A stretch of DNA of 43,811 nucleotides from Lachnospiraceae bacterium (GTDB taxonomy: Bacteria > Bacillota > Clostridia > Lachnospirales > Lachnospiraceae). The DNA lies in NCBI GenBank assembly GCA_900751785.1, contig CAADSM010000124.1, positions 1 through 43,811 of the forward strand, given 5' to 3'. The translations under genes were made by a program, and so were the position numbers. Under the pieces are notes generated by a model. That model was not told the origin of the DNA. It saw only the letters and a program-made list of their open reading frames with translations, and did not search any database. Of the stretch, positions 24,785 through 32,492 are shown in pieces (the stretch's first letter is position 1; every line of letters begins with the position of its first letter).

Positions 24785-25747
24785 TTAAAGGATCACTGCC
24801 GCCTTCAGCACGCCGAATATGATCAGCATCAGCACTGCCGTCACATACATCAGCCTCCCTGCCCGCCTGATATCCTCAGCCTCAATAGGGCGCAGGCTGT
24901 CGCCTAAGTATTCTTTCTTATATAATCTGCCAAAGTAGACTGCATCCCCTGCGAGGCGCACCCGGAGGGCTCCCGCGCAGACTGCCTCGGTCTGTGCCGC
25001 GTTGGGGCTGGCGTGTTTCCTACGGTCTCTTAAGTAGATCTTCCACGCATTCTTCCCGTCCATCCCTGTGAGAAATGCCGCGGCGATCATAAACAGCGCC
25101 GTGGTCCGGGAAGGTATGTAGTTGAACACATCATCCATCCTCGCCGGGAATCTCCCGAAATACAAATATTTCTCATTCTTGTATCCAAGCATAGAATCCA
25201 TCGTGTTGGCCGCCTTATACAGGAATCCGAGGGGCACTCCTCCGAGGATCAGGAATAAAAGCGGTGCGGTCACCCCGTCGGATGTATTTTCCGCCACAGT
25301 CTCCACAGCCGCCTTGGTCACGCCCTCAACGGTAAGATTTTCCGTATCCCGGCCCACGATCATAGAAACCGCCTTTCTGGCGCCGGGCAGGTCATTCTCC
25401 TTCAGCCGGTCATAGACCTTCCCGCTCTCATTCACAAGGCATCTCGCCGCCAGGATCTGATAGCACCAGAAGCTCTCGATCAGGAACCGCAGCACTGGAT
25501 GGAGCATCTGCGCTCCCACGAGCACTGCAAAAGGGATCAAAAAAGAAAGCCCTGCCGTCAGAAACCACAGTACTGCTCCCGCTGCCAGTTCTCCTCCCGG
25601 CGTTTTGCGGAATATCTTACGCAGGGTCTTTTCTCCAAATGATATGAAATTTCCGATCACCCGGACCGGATGGTACAGCCAGACCGGGTCACCGAAGATA
25701 AAGTCAAGCAAAAAGCCTGTAATACAGGCTGCAAGTGAAATCAACAT
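24785..25747 (-). CDS. cbiB: Adenosylcobinamide-phosphate synthase
   Basis: CbiB/CobD is an integral membrane protein of 320 residues that attaches the aminopropanol (phosphate) arm to adenosylcobyric acid. The sequence has the family signature DFIFGDPVWLYHPVRVIGN at the N-terminus. It continues with RDTENLTVEGVTKAAVETVAENTSDG (partial), LGFLYKAANTMDSMLGYKNEKY (partial) and SPNAAQTEA. Several TM helices are visible (about 1-18, 55-80, 160-180, 210-228, 298-318). The ATG at 25747 follows ybaK by 13 nt and cobD follows by 44 nt, so all are probably one transcript. Confidence 0.96.
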   Translation of the reverse strand: MLISLAACITGFLLDFIFGDPVWLYHPVRVIGNFISFGEKTLRKIFRKTPGGELAAGAVLWFLTAGLSFLIPFAVLVGAQMLHPVLRFLIESFWCYQILAARCLVNESGKVYDRLKENDLPGARKAVSMIVGRDTENLTVEGVTKAAVETVAENTSDGVTAPLLFLILGGVPLGFLYKAANTMDSMLGYKNEKYLYFGRFPARMDDVFNYIPSRTTALFMIAAAFLTGMDGKNAWKIYLRDRRKHASPNAAQTEAVCAGALRVRLAGDAVYFGRLYKKEYLGDSLRPIEAEDIRRAGRLMYVTAVLMLIIFGVLKAAVIL

Positions 25748-25760
25748 TTACAGGTTTCTC

Positions 25761-26240
25761 CTATTCCGTAATCTCATCGAGCTGATACCGGATCACTTTT
25801 TTCAGATCCTCCAGGCTCACTTCTACCTGATATCCGATCTTCCCGGCGCTGAAGATGATCCTTCCATAATTCTCCGCGCTCCTGTCGATGGTGGTGGAAA
25901 ACTGCTTCTTCATCCCGATCGGCGAGCATCCGCCGTGGACGTAGCCGGTCAGCGGAAGAAGCTCCTTCTGCTTGATCATCTCGATGCTCTTCTCCCCCAC
26001 ACTGTGGGCCGCTTTCTTCAAGTTCAGCTCTTTATTTACCGGGACCACGAACACATAGTTCGTCTTCGACTTTCCCACTGTGACAAGGGTCTTGAACACC
26101 ATCCCCGGATCCTCATCCAGCGCCTCGGCGACTTCCATGCCGTTTACGGCTCCTGTCTGAAGATAATTGTAGCTTTTATATTCAACCTTCTTCTGGTCCA
26201 GTATGCGCATGACATTTGTCTTTTCTTCTTTCCTGCTCAT
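25761..26240 (-). CDS. ybaK: Cys-tRNA(Pro)/Cys-tRNA(Cys) deacylase, YbaK/EbsC family
   Basis: This is a trans-editing enzyme of 159 residues that removes cysteine from mis-charged tRNA(Pro). Family marks are KKVEYKSYNY near the start, GMVFKTLVTVGKS, the conserved VFVVPVNKELNLKKAA with the key lysine region, and GYVHGGCSPIGMKKQFST. The ATG at 26240 has AAAGGAG upstream. It is the first of a closely spaced run leading into cbiB, but is functionally unrelated to cobalamin. Confidence 0.94.
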   Translation of the reverse strand: MSRKEEKTNVMRILDQKKVEYKSYNYLQTGAVNGMEVAEALDEDPGMVFKTLVTVGKSKTNYVFVVPVNKELNLKKAAHSVGEKSIEMIKQKELLPLTGYVHGGCSPIGMKKQFSTTIDRSAENYGRIIFSAGKIGYQVEVSLEDLKKVIRYQLDEITE

Positions 26241-26261
26241 CTCTCTGCTCCTTTTTCTGTT

Positions 26262-28121
26262 TCAATGCTGTCCTTTCTTCCTGCTCTCAAAGTAGAGAAA
26301 GCTGTCAATCGGATCCAGGATATCTGCGAAATCCTCTCTCGGTGCAGCATCAATGTACTGCCTTAAGATCTCCTGCTCATTTTCCTTATATCTTCCATAA
26401 TAGATATCATACAGATTATGCCCGCGAAGATATATTTTAATTTCTTCCATATACTGTTTTATGTCTTCCGCAGTCTCAATATCCCTGCCGATCACTTCTG
26501 TCAGCTTCTGTCCACTCTTCAGCCTGTGCAGATATTCCTTCCACTTTTCCAGGAAGATCTCGTAAAACTGCTCCTCTGATTCCAGTATCCCGATCTGTGC
26601 CATGACTTTCGGATCAAGGAAATAATTTTCAAACGAATAATACTTCAGAACAAGCACATTCTTCTCCGTCACCCGCGGGAGCCGGTCCGCGTCCTCCTCA
26701 TTCCGGCGGGCATAGTAGCTGCAGAGCTGCCTTTTCAGCTCCTCCCGGTCCTTTCCGTCCCCGTCCCGGATCATAAGAAAGTTATCCTTGATATAGACCT
26801 GATTCATATATTTCAGATTGGCATAGGTCTTGATATTCGTACAGCTGTTGGTCGTTATGATCGCGATCCGCGAGAGATTCCCCTCGCTGTCATACGTCTC
26901 GGAATAATATTTGCGGATAAGAAGAGGCAGCCTGCTCTTATCCTGCTTCCCCTCCACGATGAACACGAAGTTCACATTCATCAGGTCATTAGCGGAATAT
27001 CCCAGGTCATCCAGCACTGCGCTGATGTCCGTCCTCTCCCGCACTTCCGAGACTCCTTCCTGGTTCAGATACACCTGCCGGATCTGCCTGCTGCTGAAAT
27101 TCGGCAGGAGATTCGGAGAATGCGTGGAGAACAGCACCTGATTCTTCCGGGACAGCCTGTACAGGATATCCCCCGACACCTTCTGAAGCTTCGGATGGAG
27201 AAAGATCTCCGGATCCTCCACCAGGATAAGATCCGTATTCTGCCGCCCCTCTTCCTCGTATGTCTCAAGAAGAGAGAGCATGTAGATACTCCGCATTCCT
27301 TTTCCCATTCCGGTCAGCGGCCACTTGTTCTGCTGTCCCCTGCGCCGGATCTCAGCCGTGACAGACAGCGTGCTCTCCACATCCAGATTCATGGAATATG
27401 CGATCTCATCCCGCCCGCCGTTCTTCCGGAAATTCTCATTCACTCTCCTCGAAAACGAATCCAGATTCAGATTGTACAGTTTATATTCCAGAAGCTTCGC
27501 CGCCTCAAATGCATTCAGCTCCTCCGGCGTCTTCTTCTGGATCAGCCCAATACAGGAGAAACAGCGGTTGCATTTCTTCGCCATGTCGAACATACAGCAG
27601 CCGGAACGCATCTGTTTGAGCAGTTCATCCTCCTGCATCAGGAGCAGGTCCGCCTGAAATTTCTCCAGGTTCCGCTCTGCATCCATATAGTAGATATGAG
27701 GAAAAATAAGCGGAATGAAGCTGTTGTTCTTCTGGTGCCCGTCGCCGTAGCGGACGCGGCCCTCCCGGTTCACAGAATACTCGAAGGTCAGCGCCCCGTC
27801 CTGATAGGAGGGCAGCTTCCTGCAGAAATCCCTGTACCACGCCTCATATCTGCGGTACGAGCTGACGATCCCGTATCGGTGGAACCTCTTCAGATCCTCC
27901 TCCGTGATCTGAAGCGTGGCCATGATCTCTATATTAGGATAGTTTTCCTGGAAATCCTCCTCCCGGACTGTATAATCTCCGCCCACTGCGCGCACTGCAT
28001 CGAGAACGGCGGTCTTGCCCGTGTCGTTCTTTCCCACAAGGATCAGGGCATTCTCAATCTCCCCGATATGCATGTCCCTGATCGATTTAAAATTCCGAAT
28101 CCACAGATCTGTGATCTGCAT
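26262..28121 (-). CDS. OLD-family ATPase with TOPRIM nuclease domain
   Basis: This is a protein of 619 residues. The N-terminal AAA/ABC-type ATPase has Walker A VGKNDTGKT (about 29-37), a signature-like region at 268-282, Walker B LILVEDPE (about 298-304) and the H-loop STHSP (about 332-336). The C-terminal TOPRIM domain has FIVEGKQDKS (E390) and RDGDGKD (D453, D455). This is the layout of class 1 OLD nucleases, implicated in phage defence and DNA repair. Within the ATPase arm lies an unusual cluster, C175, C176, C184, C187 and C190, that could bind zinc or an iron-sulphur cluster. AAGGAGG precedes ATG 28121. No Gabija-type helicase gene is adjacent. Confidence 0.88.
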   Translation of the reverse strand: MQITDLWIRNFKSIRDMHIGEIENALILVGKNDTGKTAVLDAVRAVGGDYTVREEDFQENYPNIEIMATLQITEEDLKRFHRYGIVSSYRRYEAWYRDFCRKLPSYQDGALTFEYSVNREGRVRYGDGHQKNNSFIPLIFPHIYYMDAERNLEKFQADLLLMQEDELLKQMRSGCCMFDMAKKCNRCFSCIGLIQKKTPEELNAFEAAKLLEYKLYNLNLDSFSRRVNENFRKNGGRDEIAYSMNLDVESTLSVTAEIRRRGQQNKWPLTGMGKGMRSIYMLSLLETYEEEGRQNTDLILVEDPEIFLHPKLQKVSGDILYRLSRKNQVLFSTHSPNLLPNFSSRQIRQVYLNQEGVSEVRERTDISAVLDDLGYSANDLMNVNFVFIVEGKQDKSRLPLLIRKYYSETYDSEGNLSRIAIITTNSCTNIKTYANLKYMNQVYIKDNFLMIRDGDGKDREELKRQLCSYYARRNEEDADRLPRVTEKNVLVLKYYSFENYFLDPKVMAQIGILESEEQFYEIFLEKWKEYLHRLKSGQKLTEVIGRDIETAEDIKQYMEEIKIYLRGHNLYDIYYGRYKENEQEILRQYIDAAPREDFADILDPIDSFLYFESRKKGQH

Positions 28122-28148
28122 CCTGCCGCCTCCTTCCCGCCGCAGTAC

Positions 28149-29090
28149 TTACTTCCGGTACGCCTTCAATCCTTCATACATCTTCTCTGTCACAGGCGCC
28201 TTGATACCCAGGCGGTGCGCTTCCTGCACGATATACCCGCTGAACGTATCCACCTCAGCCTGCTTGCCCTCTCGGATGTCCCTCTGGAGGGAGCTGGTCG
28301 CATCCTCCGCGAGCTCATAATAGAACCGGTGCAGGATCGCATCCACATGCTCCTGCTTCACTCCCACGCCCTTCGCAAGCGCCACCTTGTAAGCCTCCCC
28401 GACCAGCGCCTCATATTCCTTCGCCTTCTCCGGATTGCTCCTGAGCTGCCCGATCGCATTGTCATAATAGGCGCTCTCGGTATTATATGCACAGTTCAGA
28501 ATGTATTTCCTCCAGATCTCCACCTCGATATCTTCTGCGGCCTGGTGATCGATATCCGCTCCTTCCAGGATTGCCGATACCTCGCTCACCTTCCTCTGCT
28601 GTGCTTCATCCGCATTCTTGATCCCGATGCGAAGGTTGGCAAAATCCCCCTGCTGAGTGATCGAATAATCATCATTCGCAAATGCCACGATATAGATCAG
28701 CGAATCCACCACCGTGCCCCTGCCGAGCAGGCTCCTGATCCGCTCGCCCGGATCCACGCCGTTCATGACCGGGATAATGACCGTGTCCTCTGTCACGGCG
28801 TGCTCCATCTCCCGGCACACCTCTTCCAGAGAATAATTTTTCACACACACGAAGATGTAATCCTGCTCTCCCATCTCACTGACAGGGACAGCATGCTCCG
28901 GCCTCACGGTGATCTCGCCCTTATAATCGCTGTGGAGTACAAGTCCGTTCTTGAGCACAGCTTCCCTTCTGCCGCCTCTCACCGCCATCGTCAGATGCGT
29001 ACAGACTCTCCCCAGCATTCCTGCCAGATAGCCGCCCACACCTCCGATGCCCACGACGGCGATCCGTTTATTCAATATCTTCTGATCCAT
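28149..29090 (-). CDS. Ketopantoate reductase (PanE/ApbA) family protein
   Basis: This is an NADP-dependent reductase-like protein of 313 residues. The Rossmann motif is IAVVGIGGVGGYLAGMLGR at the N-terminus, followed by FVCVKNYSLEE. The catalytic-lysine region is EVEIWRKYILNCAYNTESA, where K and N match PanE, and the C-terminal helical domain has DATSSLQRDIREGKQAEVD. PanE makes D-pantoate for CoA, but many paralogues act on other 2-keto acids and no pan genes are nearby. Two ATGs are possible; 29090 has GGAG at 6 nt, while 29102 has AAGGAA at 8 nt. Confidence 0.87.
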   Translation of the reverse strand: MDQKILNKRIAVVGIGGVGGYLAGMLGRVCTHLTMAVRGGRREAVLKNGLVLHSDYKGEITVRPEHAVPVSEMGEQDYIFVCVKNYSLEEVCREMEHAVTEDTVIIPVMNGVDPGERIRSLLGRGTVVDSLIYIVAFANDDYSITQQGDFANLRIGIKNADEAQQRKVSEVSAILEGADIDHQAAEDIEVEIWRKYILNCAYNTESAYYDNAIGQLRSNPEKAKEYEALVGEAYKVALAKGVGVKQEHVDAILHRFYYELAEDATSSLQRDIREGKQAEVDTFSGYIVQEAHRLGIKAPVTEKMYEGLKAYRK

Positions 29091-29136
29091 TTTTCTCTCC
29101 ATTCTTTCTATTCCTTATTCAAAAATGCCCGCCGTA

Positions 29137-29171
29137 AAAAGCGGACGCCAAGGTTCCTCTTTGCCGCTTTT
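29137..29171 (-). terminator. Terminator between the MBL-hydrolase gene and the PanE-like gene
   Basis: AAAAGCGG (29137-29144) pairs with CCGCTTTT (29164-29171). On the minus strand the stem ends in TTTTT, just after the MBL gene's stop at 29190. The A/T arms make it usable in both directions. Confidence 0.65.
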
Positions 29172-29189
29172 CCTTCCGAGCCTTCCCCT

Positions 29190-30002
29190 TTAAAATTCCA
29201 TCTTCAGTCCCACGCAGAGCTGATGCACCTTATCGCCCAGCTCCTCCCGCATGATGCGGTATGCCTCGTCCCCGGTGCAGTGCCCTGTAAAGACTGCTTC
29301 CACGCCGGTCTCGCGGATCCGCTCCGAGAGCTCTCTTACATACTTTTCAGACTTATTGTGCAGATGGAAGCCTCCGATCAACGCCCGCATCTTTCTGCCC
29401 GGAAATGCAGCAGAAGCCTCATGGATCACAGTATCCGCACCGCCGTGGGAACAGCTGTTGAAAACGACCAGGCCGTCCGGCGTGTCAAATACCAGGCTCT
29501 GCTCATGTGCAAAGCAGTCCGTGATCCACTTTCCGTTCTCTCTTAAGTACATCTTCTCCATCCTGCCGGCACGCTCCATCCCCGGCATCCTGTGCGGGAT
29601 CAGCCAGATCCCTTCCGCAATCTCCCGGTCTCCTGACACATACTCAAGCCTGTCCGCATATTTTTCCAGAAATCCTTCCCGGATGCCGATGTATTTCCAC
29701 GCCCCATCCTTGATCCGATAGCAGTTCTCCCTGCAGCCCTCCCTCAAGTACAGACGTGCCCTGCTGTTGCACTCGAAAAAAGCTTCCATGCCGTCCGCGT
29801 GGTCATAATGGGCATGGGAGAGCACAGCATAGTCCACTTCCTCCAGCAAAAGCCCCAGCTTCTGTGCATTCTCAGTCAGAAGACCGGACTGTCCTGCGTC
29901 GAGAAGGAGCTTTGCATTACCGTATTCGATGAAAAAGCTCAGTCCCCATTCGCCCTGAAGTGTTTCATTTCCTATGTTATCCACTAAAACTGTCGCTCTC
30001 AT
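29190..30002 (-). CDS. MBL-fold metallo-hydrolase (DHPP-synthase-like)
   Basis: This is a cytoplasmic metallo-beta-lactamase-fold protein of 270 residues. The metal site is formed by SHAHYDHADG (HxHxDH, about residues 62-69), with further ligands in NSCSHGG, GGFHLHNK and TGHCTGDEAY. It resembles proteins annotated as 7,8-dihydropterin-6-methyl-4-(beta-D-ribofuranosyl)aminobenzene-5'-phosphate synthase, but such annotation rarely predicts function in bacteria. ATG 30002 has AGGAG 6 nt upstream. It is a single-gene unit between two hairpins (29137-29171 and 30138-30179). Confidence 0.88.
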   Translation of the reverse strand: MRATVLVDNIGNETLQGEWGLSFFIEYGNAKLLLDAGQSGLLTENAQKLGLLLEEVDYAVLSHAHYDHADGMEAFFECNSRARLYLREGCRENCYRIKDGAWKYIGIREGFLEKYADRLEYVSGDREIAEGIWLIPHRMPGMERAGRMEKMYLRENGKWITDCFAHEQSLVFDTPDGLVVFNSCSHGGADTVIHEASAAFPGRKMRALIGGFHLHNKSEKYVRELSERIRETGVEAVFTGHCTGDEAYRIMREELGDKVHQLCVGLKMEF

Positions 30003-30137
30003 AGCATTCTCCTTTTTCGCCGCGATCTCAAACGTATCCTGCGTTTCTCATCCAGCCTTCTTATAATGCTGCAATTTCTGCCATAAACAGTATATCTCAT
30101 TTTGCTGCAGATGTGAATCTGTCTTTTTGTATCTAAG

Positions 30138-30179
30138 ATACGGGGTGTCACAATTCATATGAATCATGACACCCCGTAT
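30138..30179. terminator. Long near-perfect palindrome, probably a bidirectional terminator
   Basis: Arms ATACGGGGTGTCA (30138-30150) and TGACACCCCGTAT (30167-30179) match perfectly. The loop contains a second palindrome, ATTCATATGAAT. It lies 50 nt beyond the stop of the small ORF at 30229 and upstream of the MBL gene, so it can end the XRE operon. U-runs on both sides are modest. Nothing else is apparent in 30003-30228. Confidence 0.65.
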
Positions 30180-30228
30180 TTGCATTTGTTGAGTCTTCTC
30201 TATCTTTTCTATTCTCCTGCCCCACCTG

Positions 30229-30417
30229 CTAAAAATTAAAATACGGCAGTTCCCTGAACTCTTCCGGAAGTTCTTCACCCAATCCGGTCCATCCGAGATT
30301 TTTAACGGTCTCGGACTTTTCGTTCGGAAATTTATACTCATCAAGATTATCAGCAACAATATCCGGGACCAGGTATATAGTACTGTCCCCATCTGCACTG
30401 AGGATCACTTTTTTCAT
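30229..30417 (-). CDS. Small acidic protein, unknown family (62 aa)
   Basis: This protein of 62 residues starts MKKVILSADGDSTIYLVPD and ends EFRELPYFNF. It is acidic, with no TM helix or signal peptide. I do not recognise the family. It is likely real: GAGGAG lies 7 nt before the ATG, the gene follows the membrane-protein gene by 15 nt, and a strong palindrome sits just beyond its stop. It is the third gene of an XRE-membrane-small-protein operon. Confidence 0.6.
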   Translation of the reverse strand: MKKVILSADGDSTIYLVPDIVADNLDEYKFPNEKSETVKNLGWTGLGEELPEEFRELPYFNF

Positions 30418-30432
30418 ATTGTATCTCCTCTT

Positions 30433-31047
30433 CTAACGCCTGAGCGAATTCCCGAATGAAGCCAGTTCCCCGCAGAACTCATATTCTGTCCTGTATCCCG
30501 TATCATTGATCACGAGGAATGGATTGAATGCATTGACCGTAACCTGGCTCCCATCCGTCTTAATTATTGTAAAGATCACTGACTGCCCGTTATAGTTTCT
30601 GTAGGATCCGTCTCTTCTGTAAATTATTACGTCATTTAGGATATCTGTCAGTTTCTCGATTTCGTTTCTGTCCAGCGTGATCGTGTCACCCGGAGGCAGA
30701 AACTCTACGGAAGCTTCTTTAATATCCGAAGCTTCAAGATCTTCAAACGGCTTACTGCCGATCAATGATCTGGCAGCAAATGCGGCAAGCAGCGCAGCGA
30801 GAATAAGCACAGCTGTCAGAATGAGCACAGTCTTCCTTTTCTTTCCCTTCCCATGACCATCTCCTTTTCTCCCAAACGGAGCGATTGCCAGCACAACCAT
30901 AACGATCAGATAAATGCCGTATAAAATATATGTTATCTCATTTCCCCAGGGGAAGCTGCCCTCGGGATGATTCAATGCATACAGAAAAAACATGACCGCC
31001 GCGGCAAACATCACCGCTGATATAATTCTGGAAATCTTCTTCGTCAT
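30433..31047 (-). CDS. Predicted membrane protein, operon partner of the XRE regulator
   Basis: This is an unrecognised protein of 204 residues. Three TM helices are visible: about 7-25, 38-58 and a strongly hydrophobic one at about 70-93 after the basic GHGKGKKRK loop. A soluble domain of about 100 residues follows, with PPGDTITLDRNEIEKLTDIL and TIIKTDGSQVTVNAFNPF. I chose the ATG at 31047 with GAGGGGG about 8 nt upstream; a GTG at 31056 overlaps the regulator stop (GTGA) and is also possible. Tight coupling with the membrane-bound XRE protein suggests that the two act together as a sensor pair. Confidence 0.7.
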   Translation of the reverse strand: MTKKISRIISAVMFAAAVMFFLYALNHPEGSFPWGNEITYILYGIYLIVMVVLAIAPFGRKGDGHGKGKKRKTVLILTAVLILAALLAAFAARSLIGSKPFEDLEASDIKEASVEFLPPGDTITLDRNEIEKLTDILNDVIIYRRDGSYRNYNGQSVIFTIIKTDGSQVTVNAFNPFLVINDTGYRTEYEFCGELASFGNSLRR

Positions 31048-31052
31048 CACAT

Positions 31053-31703
31053 TCACCCCCTCTTTTTTCTTTTTAAATCCGCACAGTGAACAGCATACCC
31101 GATCCCCATACCGATCAGAGAAATCACAGCTCCGGCCGCTGTCATTCCGAATTCCGGCAGATTGAACTTATTGAACGTAATCATATTTGCCGTACTGAAA
31201 GTCGCGTATTCCGCAAGCATGTACATCACACCGAAGCCAAGTGCGAAGAGCCATTTATATTTTCCCCAGTGATTTCCGCTTCCGATCAGCAGAGAAATCC
31301 AGAATGTGGCAGCCGGCAGCACTACCCACAGATAAAGGATACTGTAGCCCATCGCGTCATCTCCGTCCGTAAAAAACCAGAACGCAAGGAGTGACATCGT
31401 CCATATCATGAGATAGGCAGCGAGCAGGATCAGCCTGGACAGCCGGTTTCTGTTTTTTACCGTATTCGTGCTTTCCTCAAGATAATCCAGATAATCTGAC
31501 ATAGGTCTCTCCTCCTTCAGAAGCCGGTCGAGACTGATGTCATATAAGTCGCTCATCCTGACCACGCTTACAATGTCAGGATACGTTTTTCCGGTTTCCC
31601 AGTTCGAGATCGTCTGTCTGCTGACACTGAGTGCCTCCGCAGCCTGTTCCTGCGTAAGACCTGATTTCACGCGTGCGTCCCTGATCTTTGCCCCTATGTC
31701 CAT
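31053..31703 (-). CDS. XRE-family regulator with C-terminal membrane domain
   Basis: This is a protein of 216 residues with a Cro/C1-type helix-turn-helix at about 5-60 (IRDARVKSGLTQEQAAEAL and VSRQTISNWETGKTYPDI). About four TM helices follow (roughly 88-112, 122-142, 150-168, 185-206). XRE proteins with membrane domains are common in clostridia and often control stress or export genes. I chose the ATG at 31703 because GGAGGG lies 8 nt upstream; the ATG two codons earlier lies too close to it. A dyad at 31769-31796 is a candidate operator. Confidence 0.88.
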   Translation of the reverse strand: MDIGAKIRDARVKSGLTQEQAAEALSVSRQTISNWETGKTYPDIVSVVRMSDLYDISLDRLLKEERPMSDYLDYLEESTNTVKNRNRLSRLILLAAYLMIWTMSLLAFWFFTDGDDAMGYSILYLWVVLPAATFWISLLIGSGNHWGKYKWLFALGFGVMYMLAEYATFSTANMITFNKFNLPEFGMTAAGAVISLIGMGIGYAVHCADLKRKKRG

Positions 31704-31768
31704 CAGCATCTCCCTCCTCTTTTTTCTTTATCTTATCCTGAGAAAGCCTTCCGCGTCTATCGAATCCA

Positions 31769-31796
31769 TTTGACAGTCCGTATTCTGTCTGTCAAA
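31769..31796. promoter_or_regulatory. Dyad upstream of the XRE operon
   Basis: TTTGACAG (31769-31776) and CTGTCAAA (31789-31796) form an inverted repeat with a 12-nt centre. It lies between the stop of hepT and the XRE start, and each minus-strand arm contains TTGACA or its mirror. No U-run follows, so an operator is more likely than a terminator. Confidence 0.45.
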
Positions 31797-31807
31797 ATTC
31801 TTTTACA

Positions 31808-32197
31808 TCACTTCCAATGAGCTTCCACTTCTTTTTTCAATGTACAGAACATATCGTAAAATTCACTCTTTGTCAGACGGACGATCTCTAATGCAATTTC
31901 TCTGTTATACGAATAAGTCACATTATTTCTTTCCTGCAGCGCCTTAAGCCACAACGTTTCGTCCGATATCATACCAGCTTTATAAGCTGTTTTTAAAATC
32001 GTTTTGGGTGAACCTGTTGCCCCCTGCTCAAATCCATATGCTTCTAATATTTCCTTCATCATTTTCCAAGCCTGTTCAAAGCACACTTCGTACAATCCGA
32101 CAAGCCCGGTAAGGATAACCGTATCATATGATTCACTGTACTTATATATTTCCTTCAAGTTTGATAACGCAGCGCAAAAATTCTCATACTTTTTCAA
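31808..32197 (-). CDS. hepT: HepT-like HEPN protein (HI0074 family) with altered active-site motif
   Basis: This is an all-helical HEPN protein of 129 residues, the toxin-type partner of the nucleotidyltransferase encoded just upstream. In characterised HepT/MntA (type VII) pairs, HepT is an RNase with the motif RX4HXY, and MntA AMPylates the tyrosine. Here the motif region reads RNNVTYSYN, that is RX4YXY: the catalytic histidine is tyrosine (TAT), while the arginine and the target-position tyrosine remain. It starts at a TTG (32197) with AAGGA 9 nt upstream, overlapping mntA by 14 nt. It may be inactive as an RNase or have another role. Confidence 0.85.
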   Translation of the reverse strand: MKKYENFCAALSNLKEIYKYSESYDTVILTGLVGLYEVCFEQAWKMMKEILEAYGFEQGATGSPKTILKTAYKAGMISDETLWLKALQERNNVTYSYNREIALEIVRLTKSEFYDMFCTLKKEVEAHWK

Positions 32198-32492
32198 AGA
32201 TCACTCGTCCTTCCTTCTCAATAGAATCTCTAAGTGCCTGTTGCATACAGCGGTCCAAATCTACAATATCAAATTCAAGGAGAGTCGATGTCTCTTCCTC
32301 CACATCCAATGCAAATCTCAGAAAATCCCCTCCGGTTACCGCCAGGTCAATGTCACTTGTTCTCTTGAAATCGCCTCTCGCCCTGGAGCCAAAAAGCAAA
32401 ACTTTATCTACCTGGCATCTTTTTGCGATCTCACAGATTTCCACAATGACCTGTTCCCTTATTCCTGTCTCAGACACTTTATCCATTTCCAC
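32184..32492 (-). CDS. mntA: MntA-like minimal nucleotidyltransferase (antitoxin type)
   Basis: This is a Pol-beta-fold nucleotidyltransferase of 102 residues. The active-site motif is GSRARGDFKRTSDIDL, which fits the GSX10DXD pattern of MntA enzymes exactly. A third acidic residue is in EFDIVDLD. In type VII toxin-antitoxin systems this enzyme AMPylates the HEPN toxin. It starts at a GTG (32492) with GGAGGG 7 nt upstream, overlapping the previous gene's stop by one base. It is cotranscribed with the HepT-like gene. The catalytic residues look intact. Confidence 0.88.
   Translation of the reverse strand: MEMDKVSETGIREQVIVEICEIAKRCQVDKVLLFGSRARGDFKRTSDIDLAVTGGDFLRFALDVEEETSTLLEFDIVDLDRCMQQALRDSIEKEGRVIFEKV

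Noticed and set aside
26262..28121. A Gabija or PARIS defence system
   Set aside because: Only the OLD-type protein is present. No GajB helicase and no separate AriA/AriB pair lies next to it; the neighbours are metabolic genes.
20050..28148. A cobalamin riboswitch controlling the cob genes
   Set aside because: I looked for the conserved riboswitch core upstream of cbiB, cobD, cbiP, hemC and cobA-hemD and did not see it. The hairpins at 20153-20239 do not match the B12-box pattern. A covariance-model search would settle this.
27120..29546. A plus-strand open frame of 808 codons
   Set aside because: It runs antisense through the OLD, PanE-like and MBL genes and across a terminator. Its product is rich in His, Arg, Leu and Pro with no domain. 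Minus-strand genes there have clear motifs and ribosome sites.
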